Source of the DNA: Echinococcus granulosus | Lineage: Eukaryota; Platyhelminthes; Cestoda; Cyclophyllidea; Taeniidae | Direction of reading: 5' to 3' | Assembly: GCF_000524195.1 (NCBI RefSeq) | Contig: NW_020170385.1 | Span: 1,677,340-1,741,339 of the forward strand | DNA length: 64,000 nt | In this document: positions 47,549-61,018 of the stretch, one piece after another | Layout: each line of letters opens with the position of its first letter | How positions within the stretch are numbered: position 1 is the first letter of the stretch | The notes under the pieces: model-generated | Databases searched by the model: none | What the model was told of the DNA's origin: nothing | What the model saw: only the letters and a program-made list of their open reading frames with translations | Made by a program: the position numbers and the translations under genes

Positions 47549-49142
47549 ATATATGTTAGATTTTGCCTTCCGGTTTATTACTCGGCTGCAGCTATTTAGT
47601 ACCTTTATTTCATAATTATAATTAATACTATTGCTAGAACCCGATCTACTGTCTATTACATCGTTGCCTTTTACTAAAGGTTCTCATTTCATTGCCGGAT
47701 CATTATTTGGTGTGAAGTAGCGCCGACTTGTAATTTACGACCATGACTGCGTCAAGGTATTGTTGCTGTACAGAGGCTTTACTTTTGTATTTCGTCGGAC
47801 TCTGCAGAGTACTTGTCCACCGAGCAAGGCGACTCAACTTATCTACCACCAGTCTTGCTTTCAACGTAGTATCAATAGCGCGCCCAGTATACTAATATGT
47901 ACTTTTCACATGCAAAGTAGGCATTCTTTAGCCTTGATGCATGCAGGGGAAATCCGTATAAAAAGTGAATCATTACTGCAGTCAGTGTACCTATGTGAAG
48001 TGCAGTACGACTTCCAAAGTGATAACAAGTGCGCTAAGGACTCCAGCCGGTTGATTGTCAAATGGTTGAGAAATCCAGTTCATATTTGCTTTGTCAGATC
48101 AAAAGTAGAACAAAAGCTAAATAAGCGATTGCAGTATGTAATACCTGCTTTAATAAAAGTCCGAAGCTAGAGTTTCTCAACACAACTAACTAGTTATTGA
48201 AGAAATTGTGGAGGTATTCCAACGGGCAGAAACAGAACAAGCTGCCGCCTTAAACTTGGTAGTTCGGTGCGTATTTAATGACGTTTTGACAAATTTTTGG
48301 GGAACATGCCACAAAACTACAGAAAACGTTACAAGACTTCAATGAAAGTCACAAACCAATGGAATACAGCTGATGATGAATGACTGACGACCAACTTGAC
48401 GGTACTATGCAACACCAAGCCCTTTAACCATCTTTTGGCGCCGGAGTATATGATCTTGTGAAAACTTTCTAGGCAAAGCATAATACTTTGCTTGCAACTA
48501 CTTCTCAAATGCGTCGCGGTATCTGCCGTCTCAGTGATGAAGTACACGGCCTTGTAAAATCTTGTTATAAATCAGCCTCAAGGATGTGCGTATTTTAACG
48601 CGCCATTGAAAGATCTTATGCCTACTTAAATGTCTTGAGTAAGCTAAACTATTTCGATAATTCCAGAAGGGATGGACAGGGTTGCCAATCCTCAAATCAA
48701 ACCTATTCGATATGCTGTAAGTGACGATCACTAGCTTAAAGCCACTATTCGCGTTCGTCGAGTCGGTATTCATTTATAGGTGTTATGAGAATCAAAATTG
48801 CACTTTTACGTGAATGGGGGACTGCGTATCCAAAACTCCCGATTCCGTATTGATCCGTCAAACCTTATGACTGATAAATGGTGACTACTAGTTTATTGAA
48901 ACAAAGAGAAATTAATTAATCTTATAATAATAGTAGAAGCATAAAGGTAGATAAGGTGAGGAGTCAAATTCAGTTGTAAGGAAATTAACGAGAACAGGTA
49001 GACGTGAGCGTAGACATGAAGATAAAGAAGCCACAATGGGGGAGATCGTAATGAATGCACGATCCGGAGGCTCCTCGATATAAATAAATGGGCTTGGAGA
49101 GAGGGGGGATATGATACTAACCTAACACGAAGTCCTGTGTTA
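47549..49142. other. Intergenic between convergent mitoguardin and adenylyl cyclase
   Basis: A 136-codon plus-strand frame at 47760-48170 has no recognisable family. An AATAAA on the minus strand at 48892-48897 may end the cyclase mRNA. Nothing else stands out. Confidence 0.5.
48892..48897 (-). terminator. Possible poly(A) signal of the adenylyl cyclase
   Basis: AATAAA on the minus strand about 250 nt downstream of the stop codon. Confidence 0.4.
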
Positions 49143-52100
49143 TTACGAGGTTCCCGCCTTTCGGCCAACCAGGAGGTGGGTGCGCATCTCGCCTTTGCCC
49201 TTGACGAAAACATTACCACGATACTCAAATTCGTAGTGCTTGGTGAGGCGTCGCGCCACCTCCTCAGTCACCTGCACCCGACCTTTCTGACCTGTCGAAT
49301 ACATCCGGCTGGCCACGTTCACAGTGTCGCCCCAAATATCGTAGAGCAACTTCGTCGTGCCTATGACACCCGCTGTCACCTCTCCTATATTGTAGCCGAT
49401 CTTCAACTCAAACTGAAAGTTGAACATTTGTCGGTTGAAGTCATCCAGAGTCTTAAGAAGCTCAATGGCAAAGTCCATTAGAGCACACAAATGATCATCC
49501 AGTAACGTGTTCTGCGCCCGCTGAACCAAATTCAAGCCGGAAGCAGCCATGAAACACTCAGCAATTGTCTTGATCTTCTCCACATCCTTAAATTTCACAG
49601 AGGAGAGGAGGTGCTCAAAATCTGCAAAAATTTCGTTTAACACCCGCAACATCTCCTGTCCACCTTGATACTGCTCATCGTAGAACTCTGAAAAGTTGGC
49701 TATTGACGCAAACATAACAGCAGCATCGGTCACGTGTTGAGAGTACTTGTTGGTCTTCCTCAGGTCGGTAAGCACAAAGCGTGGAATGATATTTTCCAGC
49801 AACCATTCACCCTGCATCTTCTCTCGAGTAATGGCCTTCTTGGCACGGCTCGCCTCAAAGTCGCGGTTGAAAGAGACACGAAAGCTGATGTCGATGTCGC
49901 GGTTGAGAAAGAATATGAGGATGAGATTCAGGATGAGTATAACGGTTATTTCCCATGGAAATAGGCTACTTTCAGCAGCAGCCAACCAGATAGGAGAGGT
50001 GCTTAAGTCTCTAGCTGTGGTCACGGCAGCAAAGCCAGCCACTTGGTCGGAGTACGCATAGGAAAAACCCGCGAAGGGCCAATGTATCAACAAACAAGCA
50101 ATGATGCATAAGGTCATTGCCGAGAGAGATTTTGTCCATGAGGAGTAGTTTGGAAACAGTGTCAAATTAAACAGCATGAAAGTGAACAAGATCCCATGAA
50201 CCATCCGGTATTCTCCAGTTGAGAAATCGGCCACTGCTGCGACATCCGCCGATCGACTGAACCAAAAGAGACAAATTTGGAAATTGGAGAGCACAAAAGC
50301 CGCAGGGCTACAGAGCATCAGCACCCCCATGATGTTCCTGGTGTACCAGTTGAATAGAAACCGGTAGATGTGCTGAAGGCGCTTTTCGGGGAGACAGAAT
50401 CCTCCCCATGCTAGCAAATCCGAAAAAACAATAGCTATGAATAGGCAGTTAAAACAGAGAGCCAGTGCAAACACGACAAAGGGTGTCACGAGCGCCAGTC
50501 GACTGTTTGTTAAATTGGGAAAGTTAATGAAACAAGCCAAGGAGACGAGGAGGAAGAAGAGGAAGTGAGCCAGCCCATTGGTGACAGGGGTTAGACGGGG
50601 TGTTGCAAGTGTGATGAGGACAGACTGACGGGGAACACGAAGCACCTGCCGCCGGTAGGTCTGTTCGAGAGATTGTGAGAGAAAGCAAAGAGAAAAGCGT
50701 GAAATCGGTGGGAATTTGAAGACCTCTTCCGGCTTGGAGAGATTCCACAGAGCGTCCAACATCTCCACATCGGAACCACGAGCCCTCACCTCCGGTTTAT
50801 CAGATCCAGGAGATGTTGTGAGGGTCAATTCGTTTGATCCCGTTGGTGATGCGATGATCTGGTCGACCGATGTCTTTGGCTGATCCTTGACAAAAGACGG
50901 TGTGTTGTTGGTCTCATTAACAGACGCAGATGCTTTGGACTTGAAGAAAAATTCGATCTTAAAACAAATGCCTTTGGTTTTTATGATGCACCATTGAAAG
51001 ATAATGAGTTGGAACATTTAGTCAGTTATACATACCATTGAACAATCATAAGTAAATATGTCAAAGACCAAATTTCTTTTAATTGCATCAAAAATCCATT
51101 GTTCATATTTGAAGGGTTTTGGTCAAGGTTGTAAAGGAAATTTAATAGGACAAGAGAAGTAGATCGGGTTCATGCAAAAAGTGGAAGTTCATTCAATTGA
51201 AAAAGCGCAATATTTAGGATAAATACCAAGGGTAAGTTTATAAGGCATTTAGTTGAACGTACCTTATCTAACATGATAATCGGTTTGTTATCGAAACGTC
51301 TCTCAATGAAGTAGGTTTTAATAACTAAAATACGAACAACAGATACCTTAGTAGCAATACCGTGTATTAAGTTACAAGGGCCTATATATACTAGGTGCTG
51401 TTTCGATTAAGAACTGATCGGAAATGAGTTGAGTGCAAACGGTGTCGCAGTCACTTGGCGTGTCAAGGAGTCAGGATTTCGTGCCGATTACTGGCTAAGC
51501 AGCCACCTGCAAAAACGAGGACATTAAGGCGATCGTTGAATAGTGCGGCCCACGCAACCTCGAGGCACCAGGCGTACCTCCTGCCGCGCACTTCGCGGAG
51601 AGGATGAGGGTGGCCAAATGCATCGACAAAGAGAGAACAGAATAAAGTAAAATATACTGCAATCGCTCATTCTCATAGGCACAACTATGCACTGCTCTTG
51701 CAACAGCTCTCGAGTGATAGCTACGATAGGTAAGGAAGGGGAACGATGAATGTGGTCCACTGAAGACCGCAATCTCATCAAATCCGGCACAAATGCACCA
51801 CAAAATCAGCACAAAATTAACATGTGCAAAAAACTTTTAACCTCAACAAAAATATCTTTAAAAACAATATTGCAACGGTGCTAGCACATCACCATCCCTG
51901 CACACAATGGAAAAAGCAAAGCAGAATTTAAAAAAATGAAAACAGGCTACTATGACACAAGCGGTACGCATTGCCAAATATTAGCCGCTTAGCAGTAAAT
52001 GATACTCGCCAGTTTCAGGAATATTTAGGAAAATTTGGAGCTGTGTTCACACATGGCAAGCAATAAGACTGGCGACCGGTGTCTACATAAATTGGCTCAG

Positions 52101-55100
52101 TCGTAAATGCTCGCGTCAAAAGTTACCGGTAACCTCAACAACAACATGAATTTTGCGGTCGATGTTAAACGGTGGATTGCATGATACTCAAACTTTTACT
52201 TCATGAAATACTCTTACATAACGTTTCTGTCGAAGCAAAACAGCGAAAAAGATTGGGACTTAAATAAAATTATCGATTTCATGGAAAGAAGTCGCGCGTA
52301 CAAAGGAGGAAACAATTCCTAAGTGGTATGCCAAGATGAATCAATTTATGAAATGCAAAGAAAATAATTATAATTTTGCCATATTCTGGAGTATTTCTAA
52401 ACAATTGTTGAAACGATTTAGTTATTTTTACAAAATACTTGGTGCTCATGTCAAAGTGATGGACTTTTTGTATGAAAGGGAATACAACTTACGAGCTTGA
52501 TCTCGAGTATGTTTAATGGCGTAACGTTGATCCTCCTTGTTGTAATATTCAATTAATACTTTTACTTTCCGAATGTCTACAAAAAATTCCCAAATAGCTG
52601 CATAAACAAAACACAAAGCACTTCATCAAATATGCTTTTACGCACCAGGAACTGGTTCGCCCTCTGAAACTTCGTAGATATCTTTGACAAATTCCAGTGT
52701 GGTTTCGGAGATGTGCACTTTACCTGCCTTACCTGAAGACTCCATCTGATTAGCTATGGTGACATCGTTTGACCAGACGTCGAATTTGAAGCGGCGCGTT
52801 CCGACCAATCCACAAATCACCTTTCCAGTATGCACTCCGACACGCATATTCACCTAAAATTGAAATCATTCACCAGATAGGTAAGAAGCGCACCAATTTT
52901 GTTTTGTCATGCGTAGAGGCAACTATTAATCAGATTGAAATATGAAAAGCCCAACAATGGTGACGTGAGTAAACGTATACGCATCCAAAATAAATTTCGT
53001 CTTCCGAATCGGTGTTATTTCGAATGAAGAAATTATAAATCTTAAACCCTTGGCTGTCTCGCATCAGTAGCCGATGGAAAATGGACCACCGGCGGGGCAT
53101 ACCATTTACAATGCTCACTGATGAGGTGAAGGACCATACCTGTTCGGCGTGATCATCGTCAAACTGCTGGATAGCCACGCACATAGAGCGACCCATTTCG
53201 ACAATTCTCTCTGCATGGTCAGGCACGGCGTTGGGACAGCCCGACACGCAGTAGTAGCAGTCGCCCAACGTCGCTATCTTCTCACACTGGTTCAGCTCAC
53301 AAAGGCTGTCAAACCTGTCAGGAAATAAACAAAGCCAGTAGCCAAGGTTCCAGGAGTTTACAAGGACTCAGTAAACCTAAAGCATTCTTTGCAGCAATAA
53401 TTTGATGCGGATGTCTATTTTCGATCATTGATTGTAGCGTTAGTGGTATTTTAGTGTCACAATTAATAGTAAGCAACACTAATAACAGTTTATCAATTTT
53501 CACAAAAATGAACCGCCCTCGGTGCTACTATTTTTACCTATTTTTTGGGCGAAACAACAGAGAGTGCGTAAAATGATAGGCAGGGATAATGGGATATGAT
53601 AGAGACTAACGTTTCAAACAGTGATGAAATATAATTTACGAAAACCTTAAGCGGGATTACGCACAAATAGGCGCCTCAAGAACACTTGCCCGGGTACATA
53701 AAAATAAAAGACAGCAGCGAACTCTTCAATGGTAGAGATGGTTGGTGGCAGGTTGATTTGTGCGAAAAATTTACACAGAAAAACAAAATAGTCTTTTACC
53801 CACCAATAAGCACCGAAACAAAAGGACGGCTTAAAAATAAAAATTTATACAACCATAGTATATTAACCACTCCAAGCATCTACCAATTGGTAAACGCTTT
53901 TTAACCTAACGGGACAAGTGATGGATTCTAACACATAATTTATGTACTAATCCAAACACGGATTGTTAAGAGTGGTAGCTGAAATATTGTCATATAAAAT
54001 ACTAACAGATGGGAAGGATGAGACCTGACAAAGTAATCTCAATGTGTAAAACGTGATTCGCGATGAAAATCTGACGGATTTCACCAGAACACTTGTTTTT
54101 ACAGGGTTACCTTTGATTCATATTCCTCACATCCCTTGTGAACAATTTTAAGGAAAGTTTACAAATAAAAAAAGGCGAGAAGGGCCACTACCAAAGGAGT
54201 CTGGGGATCATAGGGCACTGCATTGGCACGGAAGTTCTGGTTAATATAGAAAACGTACGCGTGAGTCCTCCAGAATTTTTTAAATTAAAAAGGCATCGCC
54301 TTCAAGAATAAGTGGGGCATTGAGAACTTACCGTCCAAAAAGATCATTGAGAAGAAGCAGGAGTTGAGAAGCAGATTTGTTGGAGCTCATATTCGTGAAC
54401 CCCACAATATCAGCAAAGAGGATGCTGACATTTTCCATCTGACTGACGTGGAATTTACGAAACTTCACAGCATGTCCGGCTGAGGGTCGCGGCAAGCTGG
54501 ACGAAGACGCGATTCTCACATCAGGGTTGTGTACCCTATGCTCTCTGCGGGCTGCAAATATAAGTCAATGGCGAGATTCATCCAAAAGATCATTCAAAAC
54601 GGGTTGAAAAACACAATTTTTTTCAGATACAGTGATTAGCTTTCATAGTCCTTACTCATTCTTGCTAAATGATGTTAACAACACGATCAAAACCGATTAA
54701 ATTTGATTTTTTTTGATAAACCAAGGTCAGTGGAATTTGTTGTGCTTTGGACAATTTATGAACTTGCATTGTAGCAAATTCATGTAATGTTCGACAATGA
54801 CAATGGTGCAATCTTAAACCATCCCCATTGCTTCCCATTTTGGCAGTAAAGGTACTCAATTTTAGCGCATAAAGCACGAAACACATAAGCGTAAAGTAAA
54901 TCAATCTTTAACAGCAAAGGTGATTCCCATGAATGAGAAGGGGTACCCTTGAATAAGGGAACAAAGAAAAAAAAATATTTCATCGGACAGTTCCTATTAA
55001 GTCTGCCGTCGTAAAGTTGCAAAAGCATGAGATTTTCATCAGTTTGAGAAGCTATAACACAGCACAGTCCTTTTCCCCAAAACGTAATAGTGCGATGATT

Positions 55101-58100
55101 GGAATCAGAACGATCAAAATCGCAGTACTGAATAAAGATGGAAAATATGGCACCCGGTTAAGAGCGCATCACCCTCGCTTTAACGTTCCCATATGGATCG
55201 ACCAATTTGGCTATCCACAGTCAGCTAACCAATCAGGTTCTTGAATCGTCTGGACCTATCAGCAATTGACTGTTTCTGCCATAACGTCAAGCTCTCGGAT
55301 TTGATCCATGTTTAAAGTATCGGTCAGCATAACATCTTCCACCGGAGTAATATGCTAGGTCGGTGTAAAATCTTCATCGATTAGTTTTTCAGCAGGTAAT
55401 GTAAAGGAAGAAATGTCCACAAATACTCGTCCTGGGAGGGGACGAGAGGTATAGACGCACTTGAGGATAAACCCAGAAACAATGATGAACCGATTTACCT
55501 GAGTGACATATCCACTTTTGTGTCGCGATCTATCATTAACCAAAGTAAAAAGTACTCGCTTTACTTCAATGGCTACTGATAAGTCAAAATTTGATGTGCG
55601 AAATAATTTTTGTGTTGTACTGAGAAAATCCCACTTATTCGATGGGGAAAATGACTAAAAAATACAAACAGTGCAAATACTAATATGTACTTGTAAAGAG
55701 GGGAAAATATGAATAGGATGGAAACAAGCGAAGCAATAATGAGCAAGCATCACCGACAAATAGTGATAATTTTGCCGCCTAATGATATTTCAAGTTCTAA
55801 ATTGCTCACACGGTATTACAATGCTATCAAAATGGAGAAGGGTTTATAATTGAAATTCACCAAACTTCAGAAATGAAGCATCCTGAGGAAGTTAAAAACC
55901 ATAAAGAGCTATAATGACATTCGATTCACGAATGAAGGAAAATATTCGAAGGACGATGTGCCAATGAATTCAACCGAATAATGGCGCGCGCTGGCAGTGG
56001 ACAGTCATTCTTATACAGCAAACGTAGTGGTAAAACGCAAATCGAACCGTTATTAAAACTTTTAGCTCGAAATAGTGGTGAATGTGTGAGACATGAGTGT
56101 TCGGAGCACTACTAGAGTTCTGGTTAATGCATAGTTCATTTTGATGTACAACAATATAATTACAACTCAATTCGACCTAAAATATTTATTTCCAATAATC
56201 ACTTCAGTTGTACCGAGGATTGCAATGTTTGGAAAGTTGCCAGTATTGTCAACGCCATATACATCTTGAAGCCAAATGCCAATAAACAGGCTCGCAGAGA
56301 GAAAGAACAAGATCAGACGGGAAAGTGTTATCAGTGGTAGCAACAGGAGTAGTGAAAAGTTAATACGAGTAAAGAAGAATAGCAACCGGATAATGAATTG
56401 GGAATTTTTGCGCTAACCTCCAAAATGGTCATTAAAACACCTAGCGTGAAATCCCAAGTATTAAAGTGGTACACCCTTGACAAATAGAAATAATACTTGA
56501 ATATTTACAAATAGATATCCTATTGCGTCAGTTTCTGATTCATAAAGCAGGTTCATGCAGTACCATAAAAACTCGGATTTTCATTGCAGAAATGGCCGCA
56601 TAACTAAGTTTGGTCTCCCTCAATTCAAACGAGATTTTATTGCCTTAGTAAAGTTGTATTGAAGCACGAAAATATGCAACAGAAAAGTCATTGCTATCGG
56701 AGTGATGCTGATTGTTAAACAATTATTTGCTAAAAAACCCACTACCAATACACTGTTGTAGCGTTTTGTTTTCCCGTACAGGAAGCGTATTTTAACAGCA
56801 ATTCTCCCAATCAACTCCCAAACAATGTATTAGGATAGCAGATATTGTTCTGTTAGGATGATATTTAACCTAATCATGATTGAAAAATATACGAATACTG
56901 ATAAGATAAAAACTATCCATGAACAGCAAGTACGGTGCCTCTGTATTGTTAGAGCTAACATGCAAATTTTGCTGCGCATAGCAAATGACGATGGAAGGGA
57001 CAAAGCCTATCAATAGAAACAGTGATGCGGATAGATGGGAAAAGTTGGAAGGAAACAAAGGCATTGGCTCTGTAAAACTTACCTTTAGGCTTATATTTAT
57101 TGTGGACCATTTTCTTATCATAACAAAAACGTGAGGTAGTTCAAGTCCCCAAAATAAGCAGTTGTAGTGTCTGTAACAAGTGATCCGGAAAAGACGGAAA
57201 ATTTGATAAAATTAGCGATGAGGTAAGAGTTTAAAAAGGAACAAAGTGTAAGTATTGGGCAAGAGTAAATCAAAGTGCCATCCAGCAGAGCGTTCAGGCG
57301 TATAAAGAGAAATAGGTTTATGCATGCATAGGGCATCATCACTTACCCGTAAAACTTCAAAACGTGTGTATGAGTTAAAATTAAATGAATCCTCCAAAAA
57401 AACTATCGAAAGAAAGCGGCAATCCCGCATGCCTATACGACGCGGATGGCGGACGGATAGTGAACTCAGTGCATATCAAAATATCACCAAACGTAACTTC
57501 CAGGTGTAGACTCCGGGAAATCGCGCACATGGCTCGACTAAGTTAACATTTATGTGGCAACAGCGGAGAGTTTAGGACCCTTCACTCAGATCCTTCACGA
57601 AGGCTATCAGTGTGAGCGCGACGGACACGCAGGCAAATCGGTTCACATTAATACAAGCAAAAAAAAATTCCGTATTCCCAAAAGTAAATTACTTACTAAA
57701 CATCTAGGTAGTTTTGTCATGCATTCGCAACTGTAAGGACCTTGATTTGAGAGTTCACTTTTAACCAGTCTGCACACCTCCCATAATGAGGCAAGAGTTT
57801 CACAAACTTAACGAGTTCTTTTTGTGCTATTATGCGGGCATTTGAAAGGAAAAAATATAGGCATTCATGAACCAGTACTATTTTACTTACATGTACTACC
57901 CTCCATTCCTCTCAAGGGCTCACTTTCATCGGCGCTATAGTCATCCGTATCGTCAGAGAAGCTGGCACTTCCCCTTCCCTTGGCGTTTATCTTCTCATGA
58001 TTAGTCTCTTTTCCATCCTTTTTTCCCTTGCGAAAACTAACCATTCGCAATTCATTCCCGCCTTCGGATTCGTTTGCCTCATCCTCGTCTTCGCTGTTGT

Positions 58101-60575
58101 AGGAGCCCTGCATTACTTCGTGCGCGACCTTCTGAGGCATTAGGGACTGGATCATCTCATTTTGGATCTGCTGCTCCTTCTCCAAGGCTTTGCGCATCAG
58201 AGCACTGTGACCGAGGCGCATAAATGTTGAGCGCCGTCGCACCTGAATGTGCGATATATAACTTAAGTGTAAACAAGCTCCATTTCTCAAATCCTGTTTC
58301 GTGTACAAAAATCACGTTCAAAAAGGTAAGTTCACTAACATTTATTGGCCATCGTAGGATGCCAAAAAACAGAAGCAGCTCTGTTCCCAAAAAAGTTTTT
58401 AATGTACGACGATACTTGTAATTAAAATTTGCCATTTTGGATGCAACCATATAATGAATAGCATTACATAGCCGAGGACGAGTTTAGCTTTTGCCTAAAA
58501 CTATATTATGGAGTTGCAAACTGAGATGAACAAAAATTTAGATTGGAAGACGAAGTAGATCCAGGAGACGCGAGTGATTGAAAATGACAATGGCGGAGAA
58601 TGCACGATAAAGGATGTCATAAAACCTATATACATGCTTAGTATGGCACTTGCGATGATGGTATTTTTTTTTATTTAACCGTCAATTCATGCTCAACATG
58701 AAATTAAGGAAGTTAGTCAGTCCATGAGCACACACACGAAACCCGACAAATACCTAGGCATTAACGATGTATACAAAATAATTGGTTTGTGCCTTAATGA
58801 TTACAGCAGAACAAAAACCTACCAGCAAAATCATTTCCGTGGACTTTAGTCTTTATGCAAGTTAGCAATCATGCTACACATTTGATTTGCACTAGCCATA
58901 GTTAGAAGTTGCAGGAAATGTGGATATGAATAGACATGTAGGAAAAATGCGTGTCTAATTCAAGGTACAAATAAAAAGTTATCAATAAATAAAAATAAAG
59001 AGTCGTTTTGCAGCAAACAAAAATATGCCTCAAGAAATACTCAAAATAAGCCTCAAACCAGTCCACAAGCGCGATTGAAATCTACACCTTGCAATTTTCG
59101 ATGTATAAGTGTAACAGCAGCACCATATCCGAAAATGCTACGTTCATATAATACAGAAATGCACAATGGTAGTGGCTTCTGTTCAAAGGTCGAGCAGACA
59201 TTCATAAATGGAATTTTTTTTAAACGTTAAACACAACTTAGCAAACGGGAATGTACAAAAGAAAACCAAAAAAGAAACCTTGGCTACAAACTGCAAGTGC
59301 TATATAGATAAACCAGTATATAAGCAAGGCGATGGGTGAGGATACCTAGGTTTTTATTTGAGAATCGGGGCATTTACACAAGGATTAGCAATGCCTAAAA
59401 CATAGAAAACGAGATCGACTCATTAATCGCCAATAGGGAAATAGTGTAGACTCGGTACCACGAGAACTTAAAAACGATGGTGGTAAATAGATAAATGGAT
59501 GCACCTAAAGACTTGCCCCTGGTTAACAAATTTTGAATGCTATCATCGAGTTAATGTTTGAAAATTGTGGGAGGATACCTTAATCATGCATGGAAATGTT
59601 GACAGTAATTTCTGCAAAGATAATCCAAATGCTACAAAAAAAACAAAAACGACTGCAAGTAGGAATGATTCGCCGGAAGATCTACTAAAGAGTTATGGTC
59701 CGCGCATCAATAATTAATGGTACAAGGGCTAAAAACCACCGTTCCGTTAAATGACCCTGCTAACTATTTTGATGACGAACGAATACTAGAAAAACAAGTA
59801 AGTCCAGCCCAAGAATCAAGCCCAAGACCCCATATACTAATAAATTTAGGTTCATGCTGAAATGTAGCAGATGACAGCATAGGTACCAACTAAACTGATC
59901 AATTAGAGAACTCACTTGTGATAAAATATGTTGTACGAATCCAATCATATGAATGCAGCAGTGTAAGAGAACATATATACAAGTTAACCGGGAATTTATC
60001 TTTCCACAAACAGTACACGACAGCACCACGTGTATAATGCTGACAGGTCCACAAATAAGTATTACTTGCCAAAGTCGAAGCGGGATATTGATGTAGATTA
60101 TCAGAAGCAATTGAACAATCAGACTAGCGTTAAACGCCGAAGAGACTCCGACGGTTGGAGGAACAAATGCAAGTAGAAACAGTAAACTGAAGAATAATGC
60201 TAGTATTATGTACAAAACAAGGAAGTTCTTCTCAAACACGGCTTTTGAACAGGTAAGTGCAAACAGAACAATCGCCACTATAAGACCCGTGCCAGCTCCA
60301 GCAACGTATATCATCCATTGTTCCGTTCCTGAGGTGAAAAAAAATATCATCCAAGTTGCACAAACAAGAGCAAAATATGATACCGCTATTCGAAATCTGG
60401 ACAAAGAATGAGGGAACGAGCAGAGAGTATAATAACTCTCCAGAACCGTAGAATCAAACCGCAGATTCAATACTCCACCAGAGCATCGTTCAAAGAGGTG
60501 AAATCTAAATTTCTTGCCGATGATAGGATTCCGCGATATTTCGTTCCCATTATCTTGCAGTTTGTGGACAGCCAT
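49143..60575 (-). CDS. ADCY9: Transmembrane adenylyl cyclase, type 9-like
   Basis: Makes cAMP from ATP under G-protein control at the plasma membrane. Exons: 59916-60575, 57891-58242, 54332-54551, 53140-53314, 52646-52853, 52493-52576, a tentative 51578-51759, and 49143-50957; with the tentative exon, about 1231 residues. Exon 1 has RFHLFERCSGG and six hydrophobic helices. Next is the VRRRSTFMRLGHSALMRKAL linker. C1a carries both metal Asps (SILFADIVGFTNMSSNKSA, LGDCYYCVSGCP) and MRVGVHTGKVICGLVGTRRF. The last exon has a second helix set, then C2 (FASIANFSEFY, EKIKTIAECFMAASGLN, YDIWGDTVNVASRM). NMRVGVHTG/FKFDVWSNDV and the NFSEFY core place it nearest ADCY9. The C1b part is uncertain because exon 51578-51759 rests on phase alone. 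Confidence 0.93.
54552..57890 (-). other. Large cyclase intron with unexplained splice-flanked frames
   Basis: Within this intron are minus-strand frames ending at strong GTAAGT donors, around 57347-57432 and 57083-57169. Other hydrophobic frames occur at 56870-57121 and 56167-56385. They do not fit the cyclase protein and match no family I know. They may be alternative exons, a nested gene or chance. Confidence 0.25.
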
Positions 60576-60595
60576 TTGTCGAAATATGATTCGCT

Positions 60596-60597
60596 CT
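60596..60597 (-). promoter_or_regulatory. 3' splice acceptor 20 nt before the cyclase start codon
   Basis: TTGGACTAG ends 20 nt upstream of ATG 60575 with no coding exon before it. This suggests a 5'-UTR intron or spliced-leader addition. Confidence 0.4.
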
Positions 60598-61018
60598 AGT
60601 CCAACAAAATAGAGCAGGGAACGTCAGAGCCCCAACGCAAGCACTACCCAATAACAACAAATCCTTGAAATAGAATGAAAATCGCAGTTTTATTGGCCTG
60701 CCAAGGTTAACATGACTTATTAAAACAATCCTCCCAAATATGTCTCGAGTTAATGGTATAATAAACCCCAAAATGCATCATATTACTCACATTCTATAAG
60801 CACTAGCCACCTCATTCTTAACAAAATAATATCAAAGGTCCATTTTTGCCTCCTTTCGACCTAAGGCCACCACCCACACCCCGACGATCCTGCCCCAGGA
60901 GCCCGCTACCAGGAATCATCGACCGCGACAATATGCCCACCAAAGCAGGAACATAACGCAAAACATCCGATTTACTCATCTAATGACTGAAAAAACGCCA
61001 GCAATATATACAAAACAA

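Noticed and set aside
47760..48170. 136-codon plus-strand frame after mitoguardin
   Set aside because: No family resemblance, and its composition is typical of chance openings in intergenic DNA.
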